Shown one piece after another: positions 1 to 11,620 of a stretch of DNA of 64,000 bases; position 1 is the stretch's first letter; each line of letters opens with the position of its first letter. Source of the stretch: Gigaspora rosea. Its lineage: Eukaryota; Glomeromycota; Glomeromycetes; Diversisporales; Gigasporaceae. The notes beneath the pieces were generated by a model. That model was not told where the DNA came from, made no database searches, and saw only the letters and a program-made list of their open reading frames with translations. Made by a program: the position numbers and the translations under genes. The stretch spans positions 1 to 64,000 of the forward strand of contig QKWP01001137.1 in NCBI GenBank assembly GCA_003550325.1, given 5' to 3'.

Positions 1-899
1 TTGTTTTGTTATTTTGTTTGGGATTAAAAACATAACTAGAGCGTTAAAAAAGACTATGTACTCCTTAATGTTGGAAGCCTAAATTTAGGAGTAAGGAGAG
101 TAAGTTAACAGGATTTGGCTCTAGCATAATTTAGAGCTTGAATTCGATATATGATTAAATATATCTAGAAGAATCTGTAGAGAGGGATTGGAGGCTATTC
201 TGAATACATTACCGAAATCTGACCCCAGAACCCCCCTTTTCGCTCTACTATATTTGAATCAAATCAAATTCAAATCAGAGTCAATTTGATTTGATCAAAT
301 TCAAATTGATCCAATATTTGATTTAATTTGAATTTGAGGAACCCTATTTATAAGGCATAAAAATATAAATTGTTATTTATTGATCACAAATTTAATAGTA
401 AATCCATTATCTATTAAATATCTATTGGATTTACTTTTAAATTTAATATCCAATAGATATTGGTTTATATCTAATAGAGCAAAATAAATTTATAAAGGTG
501 ATTAGTTCAAATAGGTAAAAAAAAGCTTTAAATATTCAGATGATCTAATAGATTTAGTTAATTGTTAAAAATGGTATATAGATATCACAAGTATTAAAAG
601 TTATATAAGCGCATAAAATAAATACATACTGGATTTTTAGTTTAAATTTTTATTATGTTCTATAAAGTTTAATAGATGTACATAAATTTTAAACCTCAAA
701 TTATACTGGATCTTGTACAAAGTACAGTAATTATCTAGAAGATTTTCTTTTATTTAATATAAAAATAAAAAATAAAAAATGCTATTGTAAAGTATTTGAT
801 TTTATCCAATAGGATCAACTGATTGTATCATGTGACTTGGCATGTCTTTTGCTTTTTGGTATGCCTATAGGCATGCTCTAGGGGCATGCCCATGCCCTG
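1..899. other. AT-rich stretch without gene
   Basis: No coding frame is supported. It holds an AAATC/AAATT-rich segment (about 245-345), a hairpin built on inverted TATCTATTGGATTTA-type copies (about 395-470), and a palindromic GGCATGC cluster (840-895) just before the next element. Confidence 0.5.
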
Positions 900-1227
900 G
901 CAGCCACTTATTTGCGCGGGTAATACAAGCTCCTGGAGAGAAAATAGCCAATCGGGGAGTGCAAATTTTGACTATTCCGGATCAGCCCGACGAAGACGCG
1001 TAAAAAAAGAAAAAAGTGAAAATACGCAAAAACCAATGTTTAAATCGATTTTGGTGCACTAATTAAAAATGATGGGAATGAAATTTTACTTATATCAAGC
1101 ATCATTCTAACTTTATAGCCTCTAACGTTAAGGCCCTAACCCTAAATTTTTATCTCACGCACTTAGTTTATTTACAAAATCAGATTCCTTTTTTTGGTTT
1201 GTATTACCTGTGCAAATAAGTAAAATG
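900..1227. mobile_element. MITE with 9-bp TSD
   Basis: A 328 bp element with imperfect inverted ends. The left end contains ACTTATTTGCGCGGGTAATA, and the right end reads the same with few changes in reverse complement. CATGCCCTG occurs directly on both sides (891-899 and 1228-1236). A 9 bp duplication suggests a MULE-type element and an 8 bp reading would suggest hAT. It has no coding capacity. Confidence 0.7.
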
Positions 1228-2550
1228 CATGCCCTGTGCTCCCAACTCTAAACAAAGAGGATAGCTTATTTTCAGGTCAAAGACATTTTTACACTTTTGG
1301 ATCAAAACTAGAAGGTAGTTTATTTTTGACAATATATGGTATTCATTTAGTGTATTATATAATTTTTACAATCTAGTACAGGCTTAATAGAATCCTGGAC
1401 ATCTCTCATATAGATCATAACTAGATTTTGGCCAATTTTGATCTAATTTGTTAAAAACAATTAAACTATATTTACTTAAATAACTTCTGATAAAGTAATC
1501 AGAATTGAATAAACTTTTTTTTGTTAGATACGCCTCACTAAGAGCTTTATTTTAAAAAAGGTTCATTCAAATTGAACTACTGAATGCCAAGATAATAGCC
1601 AAAAACTATTGTTTTTGTTTCTCAAATTTTAGGGGTTTTTGCTATAATGCATAATGTATAATTTTTGTACTAAATGTCCGGGGTCCTAGTTTAATAGTAC
1701 ACTTTTAGTTCTGTCATCACTTTCTCTTTTGTTTTTTTATTTTTGTCTTCTTTTTATTTTTATGTACTTTTGGTTATTCGCTTAGGTTGAGATAGATTTT
1801 CCTTTTTTTCCTTTTTTCTTTTTTTATTATTTTATTTTTTTTAGAATAAAATTATCCTATCTGGTTGCTTAGATAGAAAGAATCTAAAAGAGTTAGTTTT
1901 TGATAGGGCTAAACAAAGTTCTCTAATTCAGTAGATTTTATATTATAGGAGTTAGTATGACAGGTCACATCTAGTGTTGAAAATTTCAGACTCAAATACT
2001 GTTTTCATAAAAACAGTATATTAGCTACAAGTGTTCTCAACCAATTGGTTAGTGTTTTCACTAAAAAAAAAAAAAAAAAAAAAAACACAAAAAACACAAA
2101 TATAAGTAGTTATTATTGTTGCTATTATAGCAAATTGAAATCCCTTTATCAAAATTAAATAAGGATTTTTATTAATTTTTGGTTTTGGTATAAAATTATA
2201 TAGCTAATTATTATATTTATAAGAACAATATTATTATTTTACTCAAATAATTATAAGTTAAACTCTTTCTAACGATCACTTGGACCAACTTTTTCAAATG
2301 CTGACTTGTAGAAAAATTTATAGTTAATGTATAAAATTATTTACAAAACTTTTCTTTATAAGTGTCTGGGATAAAAGTTTAATCCGGAAATAACTGAAAA
2401 AGAGATGAAAAAAGACTTTCTTAGCCTTGGCTCCTGGTATAAAGCTCAAGAACTATCAAACATAGTTAGCTATAACATAGCTGAAAGTATTTGTTAATAT
2501 AACTTAAACCTTGGTTTAAGTTATATTGTTAATATGTTATTCTATAAACT
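1228..2550. other. Non-coding AT-rich stretch
   Basis: No gene seen. 1246-1345 carries fragments of the AATAAGCTA repeat family. 1360-1400 resembles part of the repeat at 3626-4300. 1700-1860 is a pyrimidine-rich tract, and 2063-2085 is an A homopolymer of about 23 bases. Confidence 0.5.
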
Positions 2551-2566
2551 ACAAAACTTATATGGT

Positions 2567-3604
2567 GAGGGTGTGGTGACTTAGAGAAGTTGGTAAGTTG
2601 TCACCCTCCAAGTGGCAGGTCTAGGGTTCAAATCCTACTAACGACGCTTTGAAAAAATAGACCTGTGTTCCGGTAACTGTTTCCTGTTGATCAGTTGAAT
2701 ATATTACCTGTAGTCCTTGGTTACCATCTCGAATGGGAGCTTTCAGGTGAAGTTGTGCCTCATAATACAAACAAATCCAAAGAACCAGGGAAACAGAAAC
2801 CCATTTGGCAAGACCCGAGTAAGGAGGTAGCAAAGATCTTTGACGGTGCTACCAAAACCGGAATATTGGACCGGAGCCGAAGTACCGGACATCAACTTCA
2901 GGGACAAGGTTTACCAACCTGGCCGCTGGATCAGATACCGGAAGAAAAGGACCTACGCTATAGAAGTAGGTACTAGGGGGAGAAAAACCATGATGGCACC
3001 TAATGCTGGGTAGATCAACACTTCCAGGCCAACTGGATTGGAAGTCTGGAAAACCGGTGAAGGACTGGTAGGAAAGTGATGGTGTGTACCGGGGTTGGAG
3101 TGAACCTTACAAGGGCAGAAGTAAGTATTGGTAAGAGGACAGGAGTAACTCTGTCTTGCAAGTGTTGGCCTTGGTCATAGCGATAAGTACCGAAGTGTAG
3201 GTGAATACCTGATATGGGACTGGTAACACTTTACCAAGTCTTCCGTTGAGGATAACAGAACCGGGAATACCCGGCTGGGTCCTAAGGCAATGGATAAGTA
3301 TCCGGAACTTGCTGACTGACTTATGTAATGGGCCTGTTCTGGTGATACAAGATGGGTTAGCAGCCGGAACATGGATCAGAGGGTTTAAATAGGCAATTCC
3401 CATAGTTGGGTTGCAGATATGGCATCTAGTGTGGAACCCTCGGGCGGACTACTTAAATTAGATACCAAAAGTGTATGTGTGGCTAAATGTATTCTTGTCT
3501 ATGTAACAAATACCGGTATTTCCCTTAGAGGATACCGACGGCCCTAATATCTTGAATAAAATTCCTAAGTTCCAAGACGGGCACTTCAATTAAAAAAAAA
3601 AAAA
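2567..3604 (+). mobile_element. tRNA-headed ~1 kb retroposon, copy 1
   Basis: A 1038 bp element, clearly less AT-rich than its surroundings. It starts with a 77-nt tRNA-like head (2571-2647) carrying Pol III A- and B-box-like sequences and ends in an A-tail (about 3593-3604). It is flanked by a 16 bp target-site duplication, ACAAAACTTAYATGGT (2551-2566 and 3605-3620, one mismatch). This is the architecture of a SINE moved by a LINE reverse transcriptase, but the body is three to five times longer than a usual SINE. A second copy lies reversed at 4858-5877. A frame at 2704-2900 stays aligned with a longer open frame in copy 2 but with many amino-acid changes, so coding function is not supported. 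Confidence 0.8.
2571..2647 (+). pseudogene. tRNA-like SINE head, copy 1
   Basis: 77 nt long. The anticodon stem GTCAC/GTGGC has 5 pairs with a 7-nt loop CCTCCAA (TCC at the anticodon position, Gly-like). The T-arm contains GGTTCAAATCC (B box, 2625-2635). The acceptor stem GTGTGGT/ACGACGC is only partly paired, and position 33 is C instead of T. It is therefore read as a tRNA-derived internal promoter, not a working tRNA. Confidence 0.7.
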
Positions 3605-3625
3605 ACAAAACTTACATGGTTTTAA

Positions 3626-4300
3626 ACCCATGAAAACAAGTTGGTCTCTCTGGCACTTTTCTCGTCCCTTTGGCTCTTTCAAAATTTTGACAAAGTGGGC
3701 ATTTTGGTTTACCCTTCAAAAGATCGGCAATATTTACAACTTCCAAATTGGGAATACAGCTACCATATTGGACTCAAGTCACGAGTGAATTTCAGTTTAC
3801 TAAAATAAACAATAAATGATATATATAATATTTTGGAGAATTCATCGAAACGAAATTTTTTCTAGAAGGTTCTTTTTTTTAGCCATAGTGCATTATATAC
3901 ACTTCTCTACAATTTAGATAAGATTTTTTGCTAGTATTAGTTTTTTCCCTCATACATATGATAAGTTAATTTAGATAGAGCAGAGACTTCTTTATTTAGT
4001 ATTATATAATTTTTACAACCCTGACACAAGTTAAAGTAACTATCAGTTACATTCTTGTAGGGTTTTATATACTTTTGTTAAATTTGTTTTTCTTTTTACT
4101 TCCTTTTTTCTTTTTTCTATTTCTCATTTACTATCATTATTTCCTTTTCTCCTGTTTCTTTTCTTTTTTCTTTTTTCTTTTTTTTTTTAGTTTAGTTTTT
4201 CTTTTTCTTTTTTTTTTTCTTTTTCAAAAGTCTGATGTGATTCTGGTAACTCAGGTTACTGGTACGGCATATCGCATTTGGGCACTCATTTAGAAGTAGC
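3626..4300 (+). repeat. Diverged repeat shared with 30850-31330
   Basis: Segments such as CAAAAGATCGGCA, TATTTA, AATTGGGA and CAAGTCACGAG occur in the same order here and at 30850-31030. Both are followed by a pyrimidine-rich tract (4075-4230 here). At 30850 the repeat lies upstream of the LINE, so it may be a leader or another element's end. The 72-residue frame in the T-rich tract is low-complexity and not a gene. Confidence 0.5.
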
Positions 4301-4857
4301 CAAATGATGTTAGGTTTTATTAGTTTTGAAAATTATGTCAAACATGACAATATAATATATAAATATTATTTTAAAAATTTCAAATAAAACTGTAGTAAGA
4401 CTTGCCAAAGAGGAAAAAAAAATATTATTATTTTACTATTTTTAAAAAATTTTTTAATAGTGAACAGTAAAAAAATTTTACTATTCTCAAATTTATAATA
4501 GTGTTCTTATGAGAACTCTAAAAACACTAATTTTCTACACTAGTCACATCTAAGTAGTATTACAAGCTGCAAGATTTTTATTGGTTAGCTTAACTAGCTA
4601 ATAAAAATATCACTAAGTGGCTTCAATGGCTAAAATTGTATTTGAAAATTATTGGAGATTTAATTATTTTTTTTTGTAACCTTATATAGGGATGTCAAAT
4701 TATAGTAATTTTATATAACTTTGTATAATTTTGAGCAAGTTTCGTTAAATAATTTTGAATATACAAACAACATTTAGTTTTTTAGATCAAAGTTTTAGTG
4801 ATTCAATTCGGATCATATATTCAAATCAAATGATGCAATAATACTGACTAAATTTTT

Positions 4858-5877
4858 TTTTTTTGTGTTAAAGTTCCCGCTTTGGGTGAGAGTCTATTTA
4901 ATCAAGCCTGTGGATCAAGGGCGCCTCTTTGGGCGCACCCACAATTGAGTTACATTGAATGAGAGTACAACTAGCCACACGTACAACTTTTGGTTGTCAA
5001 ATTTAAGTAGTCTGCCCGAAGGTTCTACACTAGTTGCCATATCTACAACCCAACTAGGGGATTGCCTATTTAAACCCTCTGGTCCAACACTTCGCATGTC
5101 AATCCTACTTGAGATCACTGATACAGCCCTCCAATACATTAGTCAGTCGAAGACAGTCCCAGATGCTACCTACATCCCCTTAGGACTAATTTATCCTCGC
5201 GGGTAAACTTGGTAGAGCAGTCCCTGTCCCACACAGGTATTACCTACACTTCGATAACTTACGCACTCACCAAGGCAAGCAACTTGCAGTTAGGGGGTAC
5301 CTAACCGCTACCATTACCTATTTCTGCCCTTGTAAGGTTCACACCGACCCCGGTACCCACCATTACTTTCCTACCGGTCCATCACCGGGTGCCCAAACTT
5401 CCAAACCAGTTGGCCCGGAAGAGTTGATCTATCCAGCATTAGGACTACTATGGTTTTTCTTCCCCTGGTACCTAATTTCAGAACATAGGTCCTTTTTCTC
5501 TGGTACGACTCCGGCAGCCAGATTGGTGGACCCTCTCCTCCAAAGATCATATCGTCCAGTTCTCCAGCTCCGGTTTCCGATATTCCGGTTCTGGTAGCAC
5601 TGTCGAAGATCATTGCTACCTCCTTACTCGGGACTTTCCAAATGGGTTTCCATTTCCTCGGTTCCTTGGATTTGTCTGTGTCACTGGACACAACTTCGCC
5701 CGAAAGCACCCATTCGAGATGGTAACCAAGGACTACAGGTAATATACCCAACCGATCGACAGGAAACGGTAACCATAACACAGGTCTATTTTTTCAAAGC
5801 GTCGCCAGTGGGATTTGAACCCTAGACCTGCCACTTGGAGGTGACAACTTACCAACTTCCCTAAGTCGCCACACCCT
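4858..5877 (-). mobile_element. tRNA-headed ~1 kb retroposon, copy 2
   Basis: A 1020 bp homologue of 2567-3604 on the minus strand. The tRNA-like head is at 5799-5874 and the A-tail appears as a T-run next to 4858. It is flanked by a perfect 13 bp duplication TGACTAAATTTTT (4845-4857 and 5878-5890). The acceptor stem and T-arm are better preserved than in copy 1. Homology to copy 1 runs through most of the body, while the last ~100 bp differ more. It contains a 136-codon open frame (5371-5781, minus), which may be chance in a GC-richer body. Confidence 0.8.
5799..5874 (-). pseudogene. tRNA-like SINE head, copy 2
   Basis: 76 nt on the minus strand. The acceptor stem GTGTGGC/GCGACGC pairs at 6 of 7 positions, the anticodon stem GTCAC/GTGGC has 5 pairs, and the B box GGTTCAAATCC is intact. 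The anticodon loop has lost one base (CTCCAA, 6 nt), which rules out a normal tRNA but leaves the Pol III promoter readable. Confidence 0.7.
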
Positions 5878-5890
5878 TGACTAAATTTTT

Positions 5891-6524
5891 GTAACTCTGT
5901 TACTTTATATATATTGTAATGAAATTTTAATTTTCTAAAACTTAAATAAAATTACATGTAATTACTTAATATTACTTAATACAGCTCGGCATTAAACACT
6001 CTAATCTAAATTATATTATAGTAATTATATGATTTTAAGACATATTAGCCAGCTGATCATATTGCATCAGTTGGTTTAGTCAGCTAAGCTGATTTAGCTA
6101 TAGCAGCTTTAGCTAGCTTGTAACACTATATTTGGGCATGGTTTTTATAGCCAAGTAATATTGGACTTGAAATTGGAGTGTTTAATATATGTATAGCTTC
6201 GGTTAGTATATATAAACTTATTAATAAAGTATTAGCAAGACTGTCAAAGAATAAAAAAAAAATTGTATATTTAAAGATCAAGTTGGAGTAAAATAAATTA
6301 ATAAAATATTTAAATTAAGTTTTTGTTTATATATTTTTTTATAAATATGCAAACAAATATGCATATATAACCAAATATACTATAAGAATTAGACATGGGT
6401 ACCTTCTATGTAGTGTACCTTTGCCAGTTTAAGAGGCTCAACGGTGACTTATAACTGGTATTAAATATATCTTCTAATAGTGTGATTGTTATATACAAAT
6501 TCAAATTTTAGAGAAAGCTTATAT
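5891..6524. other. AT-rich stretch without gene
   Basis: No gene. 6040-6128 is rich in AGCT-type short palindromes (the right end of the 4555-6128 candidate). The rest is plain AT-rich sequence. Confidence 0.5.
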
Positions 6525-6527
6525 TAA

Positions 6528-7133
6528 GGGGAGTGCAGTAAATCACGTAATTAGGGTTTACATAGGTCCTGACTCCCCCTAGTGATAGGACTATTGACCA
6601 ATCAAATTTAAAAAATCTCAAAAACGTCTTTGACCTGAAAATAAGCTACCTCACAATTAACAAAAGTCGCTACATAGTAAAGTCTAAATTTTACTAAGCA
6701 AATTAAAAATCAAAAAAAGTTAATTAAGTAAATTATTCAGCAGATCAAAATACACTTACTACAAAATTTTCATAAGTATTGGAGAACTTTTTATTAATTG
6801 ACTTTTGATTTTTACATTCGACGAAAAAATTAAAATTTTTTAAAAAAATTTATTTGACAAACATAAAAGTTAAAAGTTAAATAATAAAAAGTTTTTCAAT
6901 ACTTATAAAAATTTCGTAATAAGTGTATTTTGATCTGCTGAATAAGTTTACTTAATCAATTTTTTTCAATTTGCTTAGTAAAATTTAGACTTTACTATGT
7001 AGCAACTATCTGCGATTAACTAAAAATTGATTTTCTTTAATATGATTAGCTATTTATACTATATATATATATAGAACGTGATATTTGGGAACCCCCACCC
7101 CCCTAAAAAATTGCGTGATTTTCTGCACTCCCC
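6528..7133. mobile_element. PIF/Harbinger-type MITE, TSD TAA
   Basis: The ends GGGGAGTGCAGTAAATCACG and CGTGATTTTCTGCACTCCCC are inverted with about one mismatch, and TAA flanks both (6525-6527 and 7134-7136). The interior (about 6600-7020) is a long fold-back with an AATAAGCTACC-type inner repeat. The 3-bp TWA duplication and GGG-start TIR fit Tourist-like elements. It encodes no transposase. Confidence 0.75.
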
Positions 7134-7900
7134 TAACAATCATATGAATATTGTTATAAAATCTAATTTATCTAATTATGTAATTTTTACTATAGATACA
7201 TGGTCAGAAGAAGTGATTATGTCTAGTGATGCCACCGAAATTGATTTTTGAAAAAGGCCTATTTCGTCTTCATTAGAGAAAATTAAAATTTTTTATAAGG
7301 AAGAGCAAATAAAATTTATATAGATATGTTCCTTATAATTTCGTCTATTCAAAAAAAGTATCAAATAATTTCGTTTTTTAAATAAAATAGGTCAAAAACA
7401 ATTTCGTCTTCAAATTTTAATTTTAGGTTTTAGAACCCGAAATGCTTTCGTTCTCTGTATAATCATGTCTATAAATTATATTAATCAATTAGAATTAGAT
7501 AAAATGATCACACCATACATGAGTAGAGGTGGCTACTAAGTAAAAAATATTACGTAATAAATGGCATGCCCTTATTACTAATAGGTTTCTTAGCAAATAT
7601 GAATTATTTTAATATCAATATGTTTAATCAACTATAAAATCCAAATTATGTACCTCTATTAATATGGTATACCTCCTGTATAAAGTACCCTAGTTACATA
7701 TTTGAAATATGAAAATACCCAAAGTACATATATTTGAATTTTATAATATAAATATAATTAGTTAATTTTGCAAATTCTTAATTTTTAATTAGTTTATTTT
7801 TATATAATTCACAAACAAATAGTAAACAAAAACCCTAGTCTTAATACTCTAACTAGCAAATAAAAAAGCAAATAATTTGAATAGAACAACTATGTAAGTG

Positions 7901-8821
7901 GGATGAAAAGTTTTGTCAGTAGATCAATATCTTGATTATTTTTAAATATACAGTTTTAAATTTTATATATATTAATATAGTGGTTATAATAAATTCATAA
8001 AAAAAAAATTTTAATTAATTTTTATTAAATAGTTGTTGAAAAAATTGGTTTTTAAATTTATTAATTTAACCAATTGAAATTTATTATTATAAAAATTTAA
8101 ATTAAGTCATTTATGTTAAAAATTTTTATATAATAAAAAAAATTATATAACCAAAATAATGAACTATATTTATATAATTAAAATTTATATAAATAAATTT
8201 TATTTATAATTATTTGAAGTAATTTTATTATAAATTAAATATTTTACTATATATAGTAATTAATTTACTAAATTTAGTAATAAAATTTATCTATATAACA
8301 ATTTTTAATTTTTGGTTGTTTTAAATAAATTTAATAAATTTAATTGAAAATAGAATAGTTATAAATAAAAAATATTGCAAAATTATTATTATTATTTATA
8401 AAATTTATAAAAATATTAAAAAATAAAAAAACTATAGCTTTGCAAAATCTAATTAAACAAAAAAAAATTTTAAATTGTAAATTTTAAAAATTATAATAAT
8501 ATATTAATTTAAAAATAAATTATATATTTAAAAACTACATAACTGATTTTAGTATTAGCTAAATTTTTAGAAAAATTAATTAAATTTTTAAATTTTTTTT
8601 ATATATACTTAAGATAAAGTTTAATTAATTTTTATATAAAAAAATTTGCAATATTTTTTATATAATAAATTAAAAATTCAATATTTTAAAAACTATCTGA
8701 TAAAAATACTTAAAATTTTTTTTACATATTTATTATAATCACTATATTTATATATATAAAGGTTAAAACTGTATCTTTAAAATTGATTAAGTTATTAATC
8801 TACTGACAAAACTTATCATCC
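7901..8821. mobile_element. AT-rich element with ~90 bp inverted ends
   Basis: 7901-7990 and 8735-8821 are inverted copies (GGATGAAAAGTTTTGTCAGT against GGATGATAAGTTTTGTCAGT, continuing for about 90 bp). The ~740 bp interior is almost pure A+T without coding capacity. I could not fix a duplication at the borders. 7137-7900 to its left shows no gene. Confidence 0.6.
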
Positions 8822-8888
8822 AACCCATGTATAATTGATTATTAGCAACATATGAGCTAATTTAAGTAATTTATAAATAATGCTTATT

Positions 8889-9423
8889 TTTTAATACTTT
8901 GAAGCTAAATAATTTTTAATTACTGGTCTGTTTTAAATGATTTTAATACCAAAATATTTGTTTCTTTAAGACAATTCCAACGAGCCCAAAATTATTAAAA
9001 TCCAATTACAGAATCATGAAATATTGTGCTATCAAATAAGGGCAGTGTCATTAATCACCTGATTATTTTTTATCAGAGGCCTACCCCCTCCCTCTTCCTT
9101 AATATATAAATAGTCAGGTTCTTATATATAATTTCAACTTTTTTTACCCCCCCCTAAAAAATCACCTGATTTTTGTTACTCCCCTAATAACATATCTAAA
9201 AAGTAAAAGAAATGGATTAGACCTATATCAAACTCATTTTTCTTTCCTCTACTTTCTCTAGGTGTGTTATTATTTAATAGCACATTATCTTATGATTCTG
9301 TTATTGGATTTTATTAATTTTGCGCTCATTGAAATCGTCTTAAAGAGACAACCATTTTGATAGTAAAATTATTTAAAATGAACTAGTAGATCAAGAATTA
9401 TTTAGCTTTAAAGTTTTAAAAAA
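8889..9423. mobile_element. Fold-back element split by a MITE
   Basis: The arms 8889-9039 and about 9255-9423 are inverted and related to the palindrome at 15728-16190 (shared TCATT..AAATCGTCTT and GTAAAATTATTTAAA segments). MITE copy A sits near its centre and is therefore younger. Confidence 0.55.
9040..9184. mobile_element. 145-bp Harbinger-like MITE, copy A
   Basis: It starts GGGCAGTGTCATTAATCACC and ends GATTTTTGTTACTCCCC, with TAA on both sides (9037-9039 and 9185-9187). It is nearly identical to copies at 33140-33292 and 59930-60076. The interior contains AATAGTCAGGTTCTTATATA and a C-run whose length differs between copies. Confidence 0.85.
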
Positions 9424-9765
9424 ATAAATACTACTTATAAATTACTTAAAGATAAGATCCAATTACCAAAAAATTTATTAACAAAGAAATAGCTTTAATT
9501 GTAAATAAAAATTATACAAAATTTTTCAGAATAGATTTATTTTTATAGAGTTATTATATGTAGTTTTTCAAACTTATATATTACCAAACGATTTGTATTG
9601 AAAATTAAAATAGTAAATTTACTGTACTTTAATATTAGTTAATATAAAATTAATAATTAAGATAATAATTTTTTTTTAGATAATTTCAAATTACAATATC
9701 TGTAAGTAAATTTGTATTATAATATTCTAAACTATTAGAGATTAGCAAAAGCAACAAGTTTACTA

Positions 9766-10109
9766 AAATGCACCTATGGTGTTGAACGCCATGTTACACA
9801 AAACTATTAGAATAGCCAATCAAAATTTAAGATCAGGTGTAACATAAAATTTTGTTTTTTTTGTTTATTTTTTGAAAAAACTTTCATAACTTAAAATTTT
9901 GCTTATGAAACCGTCTTTGGGGCTTTAATAAAAAAAATTCCTTGCTAAATTTTGGTATAAACTATGTCTCCTGTTCCATCCCAGGTTTCACCCTAACCCT
10001 AAGGTAATAAAAATTTATTTTTTGTTTTATAAAAGTTTATTTTTTTGATTTTGTTACACGAATTTGCAAATCTAATTTACCTATGGTGTTCAATACCATA
10101 GGTGCATTT
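9766..10109. mobile_element. TA-flanked MITE (GGTGTTGAACACC family)
   Basis: The ends AAATGCACCTATGGTGTTGA and its inverted counterpart (CCATAGGTGCATTT) are flanked by TA. The interior carries ATCAGGTGTAA, a TTCCTTGCTAAATTT segment and CCCTAACCCTAA, shared with copies at 10352, 25707, 26835 and 47414. The TA duplication fits a Tc1/mariner-mobilised MITE. Confidence 0.7.
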
Positions 10110-10351
10110 TATAATAATTGAAAAGCAAAGTTTTTGATTATTCATATATAAATAGAGTATTATTAATTAATTTTTGTAATTTTGGCATAGTAATTAAGTA
10201 ATTATTAACAAATACCAAAATATAGATAAAAATTTTTAAACTATATAAAAACCAACTTTTAATCAAAATTAAAATTATATATTAATATATATATTTGTTT
10301 TTTTATATATTTGTATAGTTTATTAAAAAGGTATTATAAAGGGTGAATCTA

Positions 10352-10676
10352 TTTGTCACTAGCAGTGATAGTTACCAGAGTGTGATCGCCCAATTAGATC
10401 AAAGGATCAAGTATAATATAAAAAATGCAAAAACTTCAATTTTTTTAAAAAATCACTTTTAACTTAAAATTTTGTTTATGAAACTACTTTTATTTATACA
10501 AAAAAAAAATTTCTTGCAAAATATTACTATATATTAAGTTTTATTTAAACCTTAACTATAGCTCTAACCCCAACTTTAATAATAGTAAGTTTTGAGCTTT
10601 GTTTTTGTTTTGATCATAATATTACATGATTTAATTGGTAGATCATTCTCCAGTAACTATCACCACTAGTGACAAA
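10352..10676. mobile_element. TA-flanked MITE, 325 bp
   Basis: The ends TTTGTCACTAGCAGTGATAG and its inverted copy (CTATCACCACTAGTGACAAA) are flanked by TA (10350-10351 and 10677-10678). The interior shares the TATGAAACTACTTTT and TTCTTGCAAAAT segments of the family at 9766 and 25707, so the internal sequence is common while the termini differ. Confidence 0.7.
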
Positions 10677-10687
10677 TACATTTTTTC

Positions 10688-10985
10688 ATATATTTTCAAA
10701 AATAAGCTATATTCAAAAATAAGCTACCTTTCTAATTTGTTTAAAAAATTTTAAAAAAACTATTAGCAATTGCTATATCTAAAAGTTTAAATTTTATTAA
10801 ATAAACCTTAAAAATATTTAGAACATCAAAATATATTTATAGTAAAGCTTAGTATTATTTACAACTTTTTATTAGTTTATTTTTTAATTTTTTTAAAAAA
10901 AATCAAAAATTCAAAAATAAGCTACTTTACGATTTTTTGTATAACTTTTGGCCAAAAAAGGTAGCTTATTTTTGAAAATATATGG
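10688..10985. mobile_element. Fold-back MITE, AATAAGCTA family
   Basis: The inverted ends ATATTTTCAAAAATAAGCTA and TAGCTTATTTTTGAAAATAT enclose TAAAAGTTTAAATTTTATTA and ACAACTTTTTATTAG segments. The same segments recur at about 11110-11414, 6600-7020, 16550-16960 and 27640-28110. Confidence 0.6.
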
Positions 10986-11109
10986 TATTGCAATTTGTAT
11001 TACAAAAAATGCTATTTATACCACAAATTTTGTATTTAATAATCTGCTAATCAATTAAAAATTTTTAATATTAAAATGTGATACAGATTATATATGAATA
11101 CAGTATGTG

Positions 11110-11414
11110 TCTAAAATTAAACTACTATTTAAAATAAGTTATCCTTCATTTTTTTAAAAAATCAAAAAAAATTGCTAGCAGTTGCTATATATAAAAGTCT
11201 AAATTTTATTAAATAAAGCTCAAAAAAAGTACTATTAATTAAACTTGTTTAGGATATCAAAATACATTTTAATAAAAATTTGGTAGTGTTTGAACAACTT
11301 TTTATTAGTATATTTTTTAATTTTTCAAAAAATTTAACAATTCAAAAATAAGCTATTTATATTTTTTTGTATAATTTTTTGGCTAAAAAAGGTAGCATAA
11401 TTTTGAATATACTG
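11110..11414. mobile_element. Fold-back MITE, AATAAGCTA family, diverged copy
   Basis: It has the same internal order as 10688-10985 (AGCAGTTGCTATAT, AAATTTTATTAAATAAA, ATCAAAATACATTT, AACAACTTTTTATTAG). The ends are more decayed and the borders are approximate. Confidence 0.5.
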
Positions 11415-11620
11415 TATATAGTAGGACCTGAATAGCTACCTGAATTAAAATTTGTAGATTATAAGTAGAAGTACAAAATTTTTAATTAAACATAATATTA
11501 AAGTAATACAAACAATGAAGTGAAACTTTAAGTTTTTAATTACAAAATTATTAAATTTGAACTTTATTTTTTAATAAAATTTATTTTATAGACACATAGC
11601 ATTTACTATATAAAACCATA

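Larger units (their letters stand above)
4555..6128. mobile_element. Possible element with inverted ends around retroposon copy 2
   Basis: The left end TAGTATTACAAGCT and the right end AGCTTGTAACACTA are inverted copies with one mismatch. The enclosed DNA contains the younger retroposon copy 2. I could not find a flanking duplication, so membership of hAT (suggested by the TAGTG start) is only a guess. Confidence 0.35.

Noticed and set aside
1125..1145. CCCTAACCCTAA as a telomere repeat
   Set aside because: Only about 1.5 to 2 units, inside a MITE; the same block recurs in MITE cores at 9990 and 25920.
2571..2647. Functional tRNA-Gly
   Set aside because: The acceptor stem is poorly paired, position 33 is not T, and it is the head of a repeated A-tailed element.
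4075..4293. 72-codon hydrophobic frame as a membrane protein
   Set aside because: It is the translation of a T/C-rich tract and has no homologue in the related repeat at 30850.
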